DNA of 57,369 nucleotides from Mycobacterium intermedium (GTDB taxonomy: Bacteria > Actinomycetota > Actinomycetes > Mycobacteriales > Mycobacteriaceae): contig NZ_MVHT01000036.1 in the NCBI RefSeq assembly GCF_002086275.1, positions 1 to 57,369 on the forward strand, written 5' to 3'. The notes under the pieces were generated by a model, which saw nothing but the letters and a program-made list of their open reading frames with translations, was not told where the DNA came from and made no database searches. Shown here piece by piece: positions 26,364 through 34,572 of the stretch (position 1 is its first letter; each line of letters begins with the position of its first letter). The position numbers and the translations under genes are program-made.

Positions 26364-27710
26364 TCAAAGGCTCCAGGCCATGCGGAACTTGTCGGCCAAC
26401 TGCTGGGGCGACAGGTCGGCATAGCGGTCGTGCTCCATGCGCCGGACCGACACGACCATGTCTACCACCGCATCGCCCAAAATTCCCCGCAACAGCTTGG
26501 AATCATCCAGTGCCGCAATCACTTCGGCTTGAGTCTCCGGAAGCAGCGTGGTGCCGGCATCGGCCCGGTCCGCGTCGGACAGCTTCGCCGGATCGATCGT
26601 CGTCTCCGGCGGCAGCACCGCCCGGCGCTGGATTCCGTCCAGCGCCAACCCGAGGATCGCCGCCGATGCCAGGTACGGGTTGGCCGATGGGTCGACCACC
26701 TTGACCTCGATATTGCCCCCATACTGGCTACCGGTGCCGCCTCTGACGAAACGCACTGCGGCTTCCCGGTTTTCGGTGCCCCAGCAGACATAGGCCCCGG
26801 CCCAATTGCCCGGGAGCATGCGCAAGCCGGACACGATCGATCCGCACAGGATTCCCTGGGCCTGGTGCAGTCCACCCAGCACGCCTGCCACCGCCGCCTC
26901 CCCGACCGGCGTCATGCCGCCGGCGTCGTCGGAAAACAACTGCCCCTCCGGGGTGGTCAGCGAGAAGTGCTGGTGGGCACCGGATCCCACGCTGTCGGCG
27001 AAGGGCACCGGCGACAGGCTCACGCGCATACCGTGGCGGCGGGCGGCGCGGCTGATGATGATCTTCGCAAGGACCAGCTGGTCGGCCGCAGCTACCGGGG
27101 GTAGCGGCGCCAGGGAGATCTCGAACTGGTTGACCCCGTACTCGGGGTGGAATTGCTCGATCGTGACCCCGGCCGTCGTGGCCGTCGAGATGACGTCACG
27201 CACGAATGCCTCATGCTCGAGGACGCCGGCGAGTCCATACTGTGCCCACATCGTCGACGGCAGACGGGATCCGTCCGGCGCGACGAGGAGAAATTCAAGC
27301 TCATGGCCGATGACCGCGTCGATCCCGGCCTCGGTGAGCGCGGATTCGACGCGGCGCAGCGTGCCGCGGCTGCATACGGGCACGGGTGTGCCGTCCTGGT
27401 AGAAGAACGACGCCGGGGCCCACGCCAGCCCCTCGCCGACGATGCGCAGCGCTGAGAGGTCGATGCGCAGGCGCTGGTCGCCGACCACCCCGACGTCGTC
27501 GGTGAAAGCGATACCGCTCTGGTCGATGGCGAAGGCATGCCAAGAAGGGCTGGCCCCCAGGCCGGGATTGGCGAAGGTGTTGGTGCGCCGGATTGGCACC
27601 GTCTTGGCCTGGGTGAGTCCAGCCGGATTTACGACGGTACCGATGACGGTGTCGACGCCCTCGGCTTCCAGTTGTGCTATCGCCGCGGCCGCGAGCGGTG
27701 TGGCTGGCAT
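26364..27710 (-). CDS. glnA3: Glutamine-synthetase-like protein GlnA3
   Basis: A 448-residue GS-fold enzyme starting MPATPLAAAAIAQLEAEGVD after GGGAGAGA. The beta-grasp N-domain is followed by the catalytic domain: EFLL (metal Glu), FHPEYGVNQFEISLAP (metal Glu residues), GSGAHQHFSL (glutamate/ammonia-site loop) and WGTENREAAVRFV (Arg loop). The GlnA1-type Tyr adenylylation loop is not evident. GlnA3 homologues in Streptomyces gamma-glutamylate polyamines rather than ammonia; the substrate here is not fixed. It is 3 bp upstream of the amidohydrolase. Confidence 0.93.
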   Translation of the reverse strand: MPATPLAAAAIAQLEAEGVDTVIGTVVNPAGLTQAKTVPIRRTNTFANPGLGASPSWHAFAIDQSGIAFTDDVGVVGDQRLRIDLSALRIVGEGLAWAPASFFYQDGTPVPVCSRGTLRRVESALTEAGIDAVIGHELEFLLVAPDGSRLPSTMWAQYGLAGVLEHEAFVRDVISTATTAGVTIEQFHPEYGVNQFEISLAPLPPVAAADQLVLAKIIISRAARRHGMRVSLSPVPFADSVGSGAHQHFSLTTPEGQLFSDDAGGMTPVGEAAVAGVLGGLHQAQGILCGSIVSGLRMLPGNWAGAYVCWGTENREAAVRFVRGGTGSQYGGNIEVKVVDPSANPYLASAAILGLALDGIQRRAVLPPETTIDPAKLSDADRADAGTTLLPETQAEVIAALDDSKLLRGILGDAVVDMVVSVRRMEHDRYADLSPQQLADKFRMAWSL

Positions 27711-27751
27711 GACAGCGATTCTCTCCCGGGCCTCGATCGCTGTCCCGGACG

Positions 27752-28246
27752 CTATGCCCGGCTGGGCAGGGTCAGCTTGCAGGCCTGGCCGATGTCCAGG
27801 GTCCGCAGGACCCGGCCCATGCCCACCCACAGCGCGCAGGACAGCGCCAGGTCGGCCAGCAACTCCTCGGAGAAGTGTTCGTTGATCCGTGTCCAGAAGG
27901 CTTCGTCGTCGCGCAGCGCCTTGTGGTCGGTGGCGAACCGGTACGCGAACTCGGCCGCCAGTCGCTCCTGGTCGCTGTAGCCGGGCCAGGTGCGCCACTC
28001 GGTCGCGTGGTTGTACAGCTCCTCGTCCACGCCCGCGGCGGGCCCGTCGGCATCGCGCGTGTTGACGCAGACGATGCATTCGTTCTCGTTGGCGATCACC
28101 GCGCGGGCGAGTTCACGGGTGCGCAGCGGCAGCCGGTTTTCGCTGTACACCACCCTGCTGAAATTGGCGAGCGCGCCGCCGAGTTGAGGGGATTTCAAGA
28201 CCCAGCTGGCGACATCGTCGTCGGCAAAAGCTCCGATTCGGCTCAT
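27752..28246 (-). CDS. Carboxymuconolactone-decarboxylase / AhpD-like protein
   Basis: A 164-residue helical protein with the AhpD-superfamily core: LRTRELARAVIANENECIVC, with a CxxC pair (ECIVCVN) at about residues 57 and 60, then a helical C-terminal half (ELLADLALSCALWVGMGRVL). The His following the CxxC in true AhpD peroxidases is not present; NTRDAD is seen instead, so peroxidase function is uncertain. It lies 41 bp upstream of glnA3 on the same strand and is probably cotranscribed. Confidence 0.82.
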   Translation of the reverse strand: MSRIGAFADDDVASWVLKSPQLGGALANFSRVVYSENRLPLRTRELARAVIANENECIVCVNTRDADGPAAGVDEELYNHATEWRTWPGYSDQERLAAEFAYRFATDHKALRDDEAFWTRINEHFSEELLADLALSCALWVGMGRVLRTLDIGQACKLTLPSRA

Positions 28247-28284
28247 GGGCGAGATGCTACGCCCGCCCCGATGGCACCGACGAG

Positions 28285-30351
28285 CTAACTCCGCAAAGTT
28301 TCCGTCGCGGCGGCCTTCGGCAGGGCCCGCGTCGGAGCGTCGTCACCCCAATCACGTTGCGTGAGAACGCGGTAGGCAACCCGCTGCAGTGCGGCCTCGA
28401 CGTCGCGGCGGTCGGGACGGCCGGCGAACTCCGGTGAGCGGGCCAGCTTGTCGATGATCCAGTTCAGCAGCAGCGAGTAGACGTAATCGACCTGCGCCTT
28501 GCCGGCGGGGGTCAGCCACATTCGGTCACCGTCGCGGCGCACGTAGCCCGACGCGACCAGCCGGGCGAAGGTGGGTTCGAGCACCTCGAACGGCACCCGC
28601 AGGTGTTCGGCGATGTCGGTGAGCCGGGCGGTCCCGAAGAACTGGCCGTAGCGATTGACGCGAAGCACTCCCCAGAGGCCGGCGACGTCGAGCCGGCAGT
28701 CGGGCCGCATGGCGATACTGCGCAAACGAACACCAGGATTACCGCGCAACATGCGGGCTATCGCGTTCTCCAACAACCGTTCCGGAGTCTCGGAGGACGG
28801 CATGCCGAATCCGTCGCCCAGATCTACTGCGCTGTTGTGGATTTCCCGCAGCGGCACCTCGCGCAGCGACAACGCCAGGACGAAACCCAGCACGGCGACC
28901 GGGGCTGCCCAGAGAAACACCTGCGAGAGGGATTGGGCGTAGGCGGTAACGATCGGGCCGGAGACCGAATCGGGTTGGCGGTGCAACGCCCCCGGAGAAC
29001 TGACCGCGTCGGCCGATACACCGGAGGCCGCGAGCGCTCGGCCCAACCTACTGTCGAGGAAGTTCACGAACAGCGAGCCGAAGATGGCCGCGCCGAACGA
29101 ACTGCCGATCGTGCGGAAGAAGGTCACCCCCGAGGTGGCCACCCCCAGATCTTCGAAGTTCGACGTGTTCTGCACGATCAGCACCAGCACCTGCATGGAC
29201 ATGCCGATCCCGGCACCCAGGATCAACAGGTAGAGCGACTGCAGCACCGCCGACGTCGACGCGTCCATCCGCGACATCAGCAGAAATGCGAACGCCATCA
29301 ACGCGGTTCCGGTGACCGGAAAGATCTTGTACCGGCCGGTCCGGCCCACCAAAGTGCCGCAGCCGGTCGAGGTGATCAACATGCCGACCACCATCGGCAG
29401 GGTGCGCAACCCCGACGTCGTCGCCGAGACACCGTTCACGTACTGCATGTACGTCGGCAGGAAGGTCATGGCGCCCAGCATCGCGAAGCCCACGACGAAG
29501 GAGAGCACGCAGCACACGGTGAAAACCGGGCTGCCGAACAGCCGGGTCGGCAGGATCGGTTCGCTGACGCGCGTTTCCACCCACGCGAACAGGCCAAGCG
29601 TGACGGCCGAGCCGATGAACAGTCCGACGATCGTTGGCGAACCCCATGCGTAACGAGTGCCGCCCCAGCTGGTCGCCAAGGTCAGCGCGGAAGCGCCAAG
29701 GCCGACGAGCACGATCCCCACGTAGTCGATGGCCGGCTTCTTGGTCGCGGTCAGCGCCGGAATGGCCGTCGCGGCAACGCTAATGACGATCACCGAAACC
29801 GGGATGTTGATCCAGAAGGCCCACCGCCAGGTCAGGTAATCGGTGAAGTAGCCGCCGAGCAACGGGCCGACGACGGTGGTCACGCCGAACACGCCGCCAA
29901 GAATTCCCTGGTAGCGGCCCCGTTCGCGGAGCGGAACGACTTCACCGATGAGCGCGCTGGCTGTGACGGTGATCCCGCCCCCACCGATGCCCTGCAGAGC
30001 CCGCGACGCCACCAGCATGGTCATCGAATGCGCCAGCCCGCACAGCACCGATCCGGCAATGAAAAACAGGACCGCGGCCTGAAACACGCGCTTGCGGCCA
30101 AACGTGTCGCCGAGCTTGCCCGCAAGCGCGGTGGTGACCGTGGACGCCAGCAGGTAGCTGGTGACCACCCACGACTGGTGCCCGGCGTCGCCGAGATCGG
30201 CGACGATGGTCGGCAGTGCCGTCGCAACGATCGTCTGGTCCAACGCCGCAAGCAGCATTCCCAGCACGATCGCCAGGAAGATGAAATTCCGCCGCTGCGG
30301 GCTGATCAGCGCGCTGGGAGCGAGGTCTGCGGCTGAGGTAGCAAGGGTCAC
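28285..30351 (-). CDS. MFS drug exporter (DHA2/EmrB-QacA type) with C-terminal winged-helix-like domain
   Basis: A 688-residue protein, GTG start. Residues about 20-500 form the 14-helix DHA2 antiporter: ALDQTIVATALPTI motif in helix 1, GKLGDTFGRKRVF (motif A), and GGVFGVTTVVGPLLGG (motif C, typical of exporters). After helix 14 about 170 cytoplasmic residues follow. Within them residues 571-630 (TDIAEHLRVPFEVLEPTFAR then GYVRRDGDRMWLTPAGKAQV) read like a MarR-type winged helix. Size and place match Rv1877 from memory. Probable proton-driven multidrug efflux. Confidence 0.9.
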   Translation of the reverse strand: MTLATSAADLAPSALISPQRRNFIFLAIVLGMLLAALDQTIVATALPTIVADLGDAGHQSWVVTSYLLASTVTTALAGKLGDTFGRKRVFQAAVLFFIAGSVLCGLAHSMTMLVASRALQGIGGGGITVTASALIGEVVPLRERGRYQGILGGVFGVTTVVGPLLGGYFTDYLTWRWAFWINIPVSVIVISVAATAIPALTATKKPAIDYVGIVLVGLGASALTLATSWGGTRYAWGSPTIVGLFIGSAVTLGLFAWVETRVSEPILPTRLFGSPVFTVCCVLSFVVGFAMLGAMTFLPTYMQYVNGVSATTSGLRTLPMVVGMLITSTGCGTLVGRTGRYKIFPVTGTALMAFAFLLMSRMDASTSAVLQSLYLLILGAGIGMSMQVLVLIVQNTSNFEDLGVATSGVTFFRTIGSSFGAAIFGSLFVNFLDSRLGRALAASGVSADAVSSPGALHRQPDSVSGPIVTAYAQSLSQVFLWAAPVAVLGFVLALSLREVPLREIHNSAVDLGDGFGMPSSETPERLLENAIARMLRGNPGVRLRSIAMRPDCRLDVAGLWGVLRVNRYGQFFGTARLTDIAEHLRVPFEVLEPTFARLVASGYVRRDGDRMWLTPAGKAQVDYVYSLLLNWIIDKLARSPEFAGRPDRRDVEAALQRVAYRVLTQRDWGDDAPTRALPKAAATETLRS

Positions 30352-30365
30352 GTCGGGTTAGGGGT

Positions 30366-30550
30366 TCGCGCTGAGGCTGCGCTTTGGGCGGTGTCTACTC
30401 GCACTTTGTCACCCTAGGCGCAGTCTCAATGCGGCGCCGGTCGGCGGCTTGTGTTGACTCTGCGCCCAGGGCGGGGGTTACTCGCGCTTTGTCCACCAGG
30501 ACGCCGAGTCAAAGTCTCGACGCGGCGCCCTAGGCGCAGTCTCAACGCGG
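30366..30550. repeat. Dispersed palindromic intergenic repeat (copy B, two elements)
   Basis: Element one pairs GCGCTGAGGCTGCGCTTTGG (from 30368) with CCCTAGGCGCAGTCTCAATG (to 30431). Element two pairs 30451-30473 (GTGTTGACTCTGCGCCCAGG) with 30526-30548 (20 of 23 positions). Both have a CTCG-N2-CTTTGTC spacer segment shared with the copy at 15266-15414. It fills the gap between the MFS gene start and the bfrA stop. Confidence 0.8.
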
Positions 30551-30563
30551 TGGGGGCCGGCGA

Positions 30564-31043
30564 TCAGGACGGGGGCCGCGAGACGCATTGGGCGGAGTAG
30601 AGCTCCTCGCCCAGCTTGTCCATCAGCTCCAGCTGAGTCTCCAGGTAGTCGATGTGCGACTCCTCGTCGGCCACGATCCCCTCCAGCAGGGTGGCGCTCG
30701 TGGTGTCCTGCTTTTCGCGGCACAGGATGATGCCGGGTTTCAGGCGGTCGAGTACCTCGTATTCGATCGCCAGATCCGCTTCGAACTGCTCCCGCAGCGT
30801 CTGTCCGATGCGTACCGAGAAGAGCCGCTGGTAGTTGGGCAAACCGTCGAGCAACAGAATCCGATCGGTGATTGCCTCGGCATGCCGCATCTCGTCGAAA
30901 GACTCTTCGCGGGTCTTCTTGGCCAGCTCGGTGAAGCCCCAGTTGTCCTGCATTTTCGAGTGCAGAAAATACTGGTTGATAGCGGTGAGCTCGCTGGTCA
31001 GCTGTTCGTTGAGTAGCCGCAAAACATCCGGATCACCTTGCAT
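30564..31043 (-). CDS. bfrA: Bacterioferritin BfrA
   Basis: A 159-residue haem ferritin with the complete di-iron ferroxidase site (Glu18, Glu51, His54, Glu94, Glu127, His130) and the haem-ligand Met52 in DEMRHAE. 24-mers oxidise and store iron in the cytosol. Length equals the mycobacterial norm. Divergent from bfd across two IdeR-like iron boxes, consistent with iron-induced expression as known for M. tuberculosis bfrA. Confidence 0.98.
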   Translation of the reverse strand: MQGDPDVLRLLNEQLTSELTAINQYFLHSKMQDNWGFTELAKKTREESFDEMRHAEAITDRILLLDGLPNYQRLFSVRIGQTLREQFEADLAIEYEVLDRLKPGIILCREKQDTTSATLLEGIVADEESHIDYLETQLELMDKLGEELYSAQCVSRPPS

Positions 31044-31231
31044 GATCCCTCCTACGGTGTGAAGTTGTCTGACCGCAGCAGGTGAGCCGGGCTGAAGCGC
31101 ACCATGCTGGGTTACTGCGGCACTTGTTGCGTGCCGGATCTAAATTTAGTGCAGTAATGGCGAGACAGCCCAGCCTTACTTGCTGGTCGGCGCGCCATGC
31201 GGGCGCAATTCGCCGCCGCGCTGTGACGAAC

Positions 31232-31274
31232 TTAGGTTAGCGTCCACTAACCTACTTAGGTTAGACTCCGCTAA
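31232..31274. promoter_or_regulatory. Tandem IdeR-like iron boxes between bfrA and bfd
   Basis: Two 19-bp sites, 31232-31250 and 31256-31274, each begin TTAGGTTAG and end CTAA. They match the IdeR consensus TTAGGTTAGGCTAACCTAA with about five and four mismatches. An inverted repeat TAGGTTAG...CTAACCTA spans 31233-31254. IdeR with iron activates M. tuberculosis bfrA from tandem sites of this kind. The rest of the 270-bp interval (31044-31231) shows no gene. Confidence 0.82.
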
Positions 31275-31313
31275 TATGCGACCTATGAGCGTGCGTCCGG
31301 TGGGGAGTCCCTG

Positions 31314-31502
31314 ATGTACGTCTGCCTGTGCGTCGGTGCCACAAGCCAGACGGTTTGTGACGCTGTCGCTCGGGGCGCGTCGACCTCCAAAGAAATTGCC
31401 GCCGTGTGCGGCGCGGGTTCGGACTGCGGGCGTTGCCGACGGACGTTGCGGGCGATCATCGCTGCCGCCGCGAACCAACTTGATGCCGCTTCGGCGCACT
31501 AG
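31314..31502 (+). CDS. bfd: Bacterioferritin-associated ferredoxin
   Basis: A 62-residue protein starting MYVCLCVGATSQTVCDAVAR. The [2Fe-2S] ligands are C4, C6, C38 and C41 (CxC ... CGRC), as in the Bfd family. It reduces and helps release iron from bacterioferritin. GGGGAG precedes the ATG. Divergent from bfrA over IdeR-like boxes, so both genes respond to iron, probably in opposite or graded ways. Confidence 0.93.
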   Translation: MYVCLCVGATSQTVCDAVARGASTSKEIAAVCGAGSDCGRCRRTLRAIIAAAANQLDAASAH

Positions 31503-31532
31503 TCCTCGGCGGCCGGCCTCGGTCTGAGAAGT

Positions 31533-32288
31533 TCAGCGCTGCCGGTTGCTGAACTCCGACAACGCCGCGGCGTTGGCCTGCGCGCCCATCAACTCGGCGA
31601 AGTGGGCGTTTTCCCGCTCGGTGGCGGCGGCGATGCCGGGGCGAATGGGTTCCATCATCGTGTGTTTGACGGCCATCAGGCTCGAGATGGGCTGCGCAGC
31701 AATGATTTCGGCATGGCGACGGGCCTCGGGAAGCAGCTCCTCGGGAGTGCAGACCCGCCACACCAGGCCCATGCGCAACGCCTCCTGCGCGTCGATCCAC
31801 TCCGAGGACAGCAACATCCATGCGGCGTTCTGCCGGCCGATCAGCCGCGGCAGCAGATACGACGAGGCCGCTTCGGGTGCCACCCCGAGGCTGGTGAACG
31901 GGCATTTCAGCCGCGCCGTCGACGACATGAAAGCCAAGTCGGCATAGCCCAGGATGGTGGCGCCGATCCCCAGGCCGACGCCGTTGACGGCGCAGATGAA
32001 CGGCTTGGGAAACCTGGCGAGCGCCTCGACGAGGCCGCGGAACCCGTATTTGCCTTCGGTGAAGTTCGGGTCCGTGATGCGGGCCTGCATCTCGGTCAGG
32101 TCGGTACCGGCGCTAAACCCGCGACCGCTACCGGTCAACAGCACCACCGCGACGTTCGGGTCGTCGGCCGCGTCCAACAGGGCCTGTGCGGTGGCGTCGT
32201 ACAGGGCTTCGTTGAAGGCGTTGAGCGCTTCCGGCCGGTTCAGCGTCAGGGTGCGTACGCGGTTTTCGTCATCGATGAGCAGCGTCAC
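31533..32288 (-). CDS. Enoyl-CoA hydratase/isomerase family (crotonase)
   Basis: A 251-residue crotonase-fold protein from the GTG at 32288, which has GGTAGG upstream; a TTG at 32297 is the alternative. Oxyanion-hole segments are GRGFSAGTDLTEM near residue 58 and AVNGVGLGIGATILG near 102. The second catalytic Glu lies in FTSLGVAPEAASSYLLPRLI; the first Glu of true hydratases is replaced (GIGATI), which fits isomerase or other branches. Acts on acyl-CoA thioesters in the cytosol. Substrate unknown. Confidence 0.88.
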   Translation of the reverse strand: MTLLIDDENRVRTLTLNRPEALNAFNEALYDATAQALLDAADDPNVAVVLLTGSGRGFSAGTDLTEMQARITDPNFTEGKYGFRGLVEALARFPKPFICAVNGVGLGIGATILGYADLAFMSSTARLKCPFTSLGVAPEAASSYLLPRLIGRQNAAWMLLSSEWIDAQEALRMGLVWRVCTPEELLPEARRHAEIIAAQPISSLMAVKHTMMEPIRPGIAAATERENAHFAELMGAQANAAALSEFSNRQR

Positions 32289-32323
32289 AGCATGCAACCT
32301 ACCGTCCGTCGCGCCTCACCCGG

Positions 32324-32767
32324 TCAGCCGTTGCTGTAGACGCGGGTGGGTGCGATCAACACCACGGCGCGACGCTCGGCGGCCATGACCCGGTCGTACT
32401 CGTCCCAGTCGTCATGGGTGCCGCCGGCCGCGGTGAAGACGTCGCGCAGCAGCAGGCGCAACTGGTCGGGGTCGGAAAGCCAGGGCTGGGCGTCGTCCGG
32501 ACCGACCAACTCGGCGCGGCCTTCGACGGTCGCCCACTGCCAGCCCTTGCGAAACGTGACGGCAAGTTGTGGTCGCGCCCGCAGATTGGCGAGCTTGACC
32601 TTGCCGTAGGTGGTGAAGCCCAGCACCGGTTGGCCGCCGTTGGGATGCGGCAGCCGCCCGACGTTGACCAGCGACGCCTGCACGGTGCCGTCGGCGCGGA
32701 CGGTGGAGACGACGGCCAGGCCGTTTTCCGCCGAGGCCAGCGCCACGGCTTCGTCGAGAGTGGTCAT
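32324..32767 (-). CDS. Pyridoxamine-5'-phosphate-oxidase-fold protein, F420-binding type (Rv1875-like)
   Basis: A 147-residue split-barrel protein (ENGLAVVSTVRADGTVQASL, VLGFTTYGKVKLANLRARPQ, QWATVEGRAELVG). This is the pattern of mycobacterial F420- or FMN-binding PPOX proteins; the length is the same as I recall for Rv1875. Ends with ERRAVVLIAPTRVYSNG. Likely a dimeric oxidoreductase of unknown substrate. It starts 14 bp after the EthD-like gene and is probably cotranscribed with it. Confidence 0.87.
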   Translation of the reverse strand: MTTLDEAVALASAENGLAVVSTVRADGTVQASLVNVGRLPHPNGGQPVLGFTTYGKVKLANLRARPQLAVTFRKGWQWATVEGRAELVGPDDAQPWLSDPDQLRLLLRDVFTAAGGTHDDWDEYDRVMAAERRAVVLIAPTRVYSNG

Positions 32768-32780
32768 GAGAAGTCCTCGC

Positions 32781-33476
32781 TCAGCTGAATGGGTGCCTGA
32801 ACACGTAGCGGCTGGTCGGCACGGTGTCGATGTTCTCGTTCGCGCCGAATGCAGTTGTGCTGGCGACCATCCGGCCTATCCGGTCCTGCAGATCGCCGTC
32901 GTCGGCGGCCCCGAAGAAGGCCTTGATGTCGGAGACCGCCTCGATGGGAAACAACTCCTCCACGATGCCGGCGATTCCCGGCGCATCCGGGGTGAGGGCC
33001 CGTACCACCCAATTCTGCGTATAGCCGAACGTCGACTGTGTATCGATGGCCACCTGGGTGTGATTGAGTTGCCACCGGTCCAGCCACGTCGCCTGATCCA
33101 GTTCGGCGGGCCGGCGCAGCAACGCGATGTTGGCTAAACCCGTTGTGCGCGAGCCTTGTTCAAGCGGTGCCGGCAGTGGTACCGATTCGGTCACCAGATA
33201 CGCGGCGAACCGCTCGCATTCGTCGGCGAGCAGGCGCAGCGCGGCGGCCGTCTGCTCGGCGTAGCACTGCTGCGTCCAAAGGCTCACCACGGCCGCCACC
33301 GGCGGATCGAGCGTTGTCAGTGTCATCAGCGACTCGCGCACCGCGCTGTCGCGGACGTTCACCGTCAGCCCGGGCACCCCGGTCGCCAGCAGCGCCTCGG
33401 CGACCGGCCCTCGCTGCCGGGCACACCACTGGTCGTCGGGCTCCGCCCGCCGCAACACGGCGATCACCTTTTCCAT
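32781..33476 (-). CDS. EthD-domain-like dimeric alpha+beta barrel protein (Rv1874-like)
   Basis: A 231-residue protein from the ATG at 33476 (MEKVIAVLRRAEPDDQWCAR); the longer frame upstream is not family-like. Two EthD-type segments are visible, around residues 1-100 and 105-220, the second with ATWLDRWQLNHTQVAIDTQS and YTQNWVVRALT. EthD-like proteins accompany P450 or degradation systems but activity is mostly undefined. Position matches Rv1874 from memory. Confidence 0.78.
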   Translation of the reverse strand: MEKVIAVLRRAEPDDQWCARQRGPVAEALLATGVPGLTVNVRDSAVRESLMTLTTLDPPVAAVVSLWTQQCYAEQTAAALRLLADECERFAAYLVTESVPLPAPLEQGSRTTGLANIALLRRPAELDQATWLDRWQLNHTQVAIDTQSTFGYTQNWVVRALTPDAPGIAGIVEELFPIEAVSDIKAFFGAADDGDLQDRIGRMVASTTAFGANENIDTVPTSRYVFRHPFS

Positions 33477-33534
33477 AGCGCTGAACCTACCGCCGCTGGA
33501 AATGGCGCCGCGGCGCCGCAGCACCGCGGCGGTG

Positions 33535-34470
33535 CTATGTGACGAGCCGTACCTGTTGTTCGCCGCTGACCAGTTCCCCAATGATCTCGGCGAGCCGCCG
33601 GTAAGCTTCGTCGCGGCCGCTGGAAGAACGAAACACCAGGCCGATTCGCCGGCCCGGGCGAGGTGCCGCGAAATAAGCCAGCCCAACCCCGCTGCGGGCG
33701 GTTTCGACCGCCACCGCGCTCTCGGGTATCAGGGTGACGCCCAACCCGCCGCTCACGCACTGGACGGCCGTCGCCAGCGAGGCCGCACGAGTGTCGGCGA
33801 GTTCGGCCCGCACGCCGGCCTTCTGGCACACCTCCAAGGCCTGATCGCGCAGGCAGTGCCCGTCGTCGAGCAGCAGCAGTGGCAGTTCGGAAAGCGCCGT
33901 CGACGGCACGCGACGCTTCCCCGCCAACGGATGCCCGGGCGGCAGGGCCAGCACGAAATCCTCTTCGTAGATCGGAACTTCCCTGATCCCGGGGGTCTCG
34001 GCCGGCAACGCGATCAACGCCGCGTCCAGCGCCCCGTCGCGCAGGAACGCAAGCAGACGTTCGGTCTGGTCTTCGATCACGCGCACCGTCAGCTCGGGCA
34101 GTCGGCGGGGCAGGCCGGCCAACACCGTCGGCAGCACGTAGGGCGCCACGGTGGGGATGAGCCCCAGCCGGACGGTTCCCTGCAGCGGGTCGGACACCCC
34201 CGCTGCGGCGGCGGTGAACGACTCGGCGGCCTCCAGCACCGCCCGGGCGAGAGGCAGCAGTTGCGTCCCCTCGGCGGTCGGCTGGACACGGCGGGTAGAT
34301 CGCTCCACGAGCTGGGTCCCGAGGCCCGACTCCAGCGTCGCCAATGCCTGCGACAGGGTCGACTGGCTCACCCCGAGACTTGTTGCCGCCCCGCCGAAAT
34401 GCTGCTTCTCCGCGACTGCGACGAAGGCGCGCAGTCCGGCCAGGGTGGGATGAAAAGTCTTATCGGTCAT
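33535..34470 (-). CDS. oxyR: Peroxide-sensing regulator OxyR
   Basis: A complete 311-residue LysR-type regulator. The winged HTH is [20 protein letters not shown] to [11 protein letters not shown], and redox cysteines are C206 and C215 ([13 protein letters not shown]), the OxyR signature. The start at 34470 avoids an atypical nine-residue extension. It is divergent from ahpC, with an ATC-type palindrome 34474-34491 next to its start. Unlike the inactivated oxyR of M. tuberculosis, no frameshift or deletion is seen. Confidence 0.96.
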   Translation of the reverse strand: MTDKTFHPTLAGLRAFVAVAEKQHFGGAATSLGVSQSTLSQALATLESGLGTQLVERSTRRVQPTAEGTQLLPLARAVLEAAESFTAAAAGVSDPLQGTVRLGLIPTVAPYVLPTVLAGLPRRLPELTVRVIEDQTERLLAFLRDGALDAALIALPAETPGIREVPIYEEDFVLALPPGHPLAGKRRVPSTALSELPLLLLDDGHCLRDQALEVCQKAGVRAELADTRAASLATAVQCVSGGLGVTLIPESAVAVETARSGVGLAYFAAPRPGRRIGLVFRSSSGRDEAYRRLAEIIGELVSGEQQVRLVT

Positions 34471-34473
34471 GCC

Positions 34474-34491
34474 TATCAGTATAGTGCGATA
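34474..34491. promoter_or_regulatory. Candidate OxyR operator between oxyR and ahpC
   Basis: TATCAGTATAGTGCGATA has TATC/GATA inverted half sites and fits a LysR-type T-N11-A arrangement. It lies immediately upstream of the oxyR start and about 82 bp before ahpC, as expected for autoregulation with divergent control of ahpC. Confidence 0.6.
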
Positions 34492-34572
34492 AATCACCTT
34501 TACTTCTCAGCAAATAAACGGCACTATGAGTGGTACAAACCTAATCTTGATTGAATCCAGTAAAGGAGAGCC

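Noticed and set aside
25158..27104. 648-codon plus-strand open frame opposite the amidohydrolase and glnA3
   Set aside because: Antisense shadow of two well-supported genes in high-GC DNA; composition is Gly/Arg/Val-rich with no domain.
27711..28079. N-terminal extension of glnA3 by 123 codons
   Set aside because: The extension is antisense-like Arg-rich sequence overlapping the AhpD-like gene; the ATG at 27710 has a good ribosome site and the family N-terminus.
28603..30336. 577-codon plus-strand open frame opposite the MFS exporter
   Set aside because: Arg/His/Glu-rich mirror of transmembrane codons; no recognisable protein.
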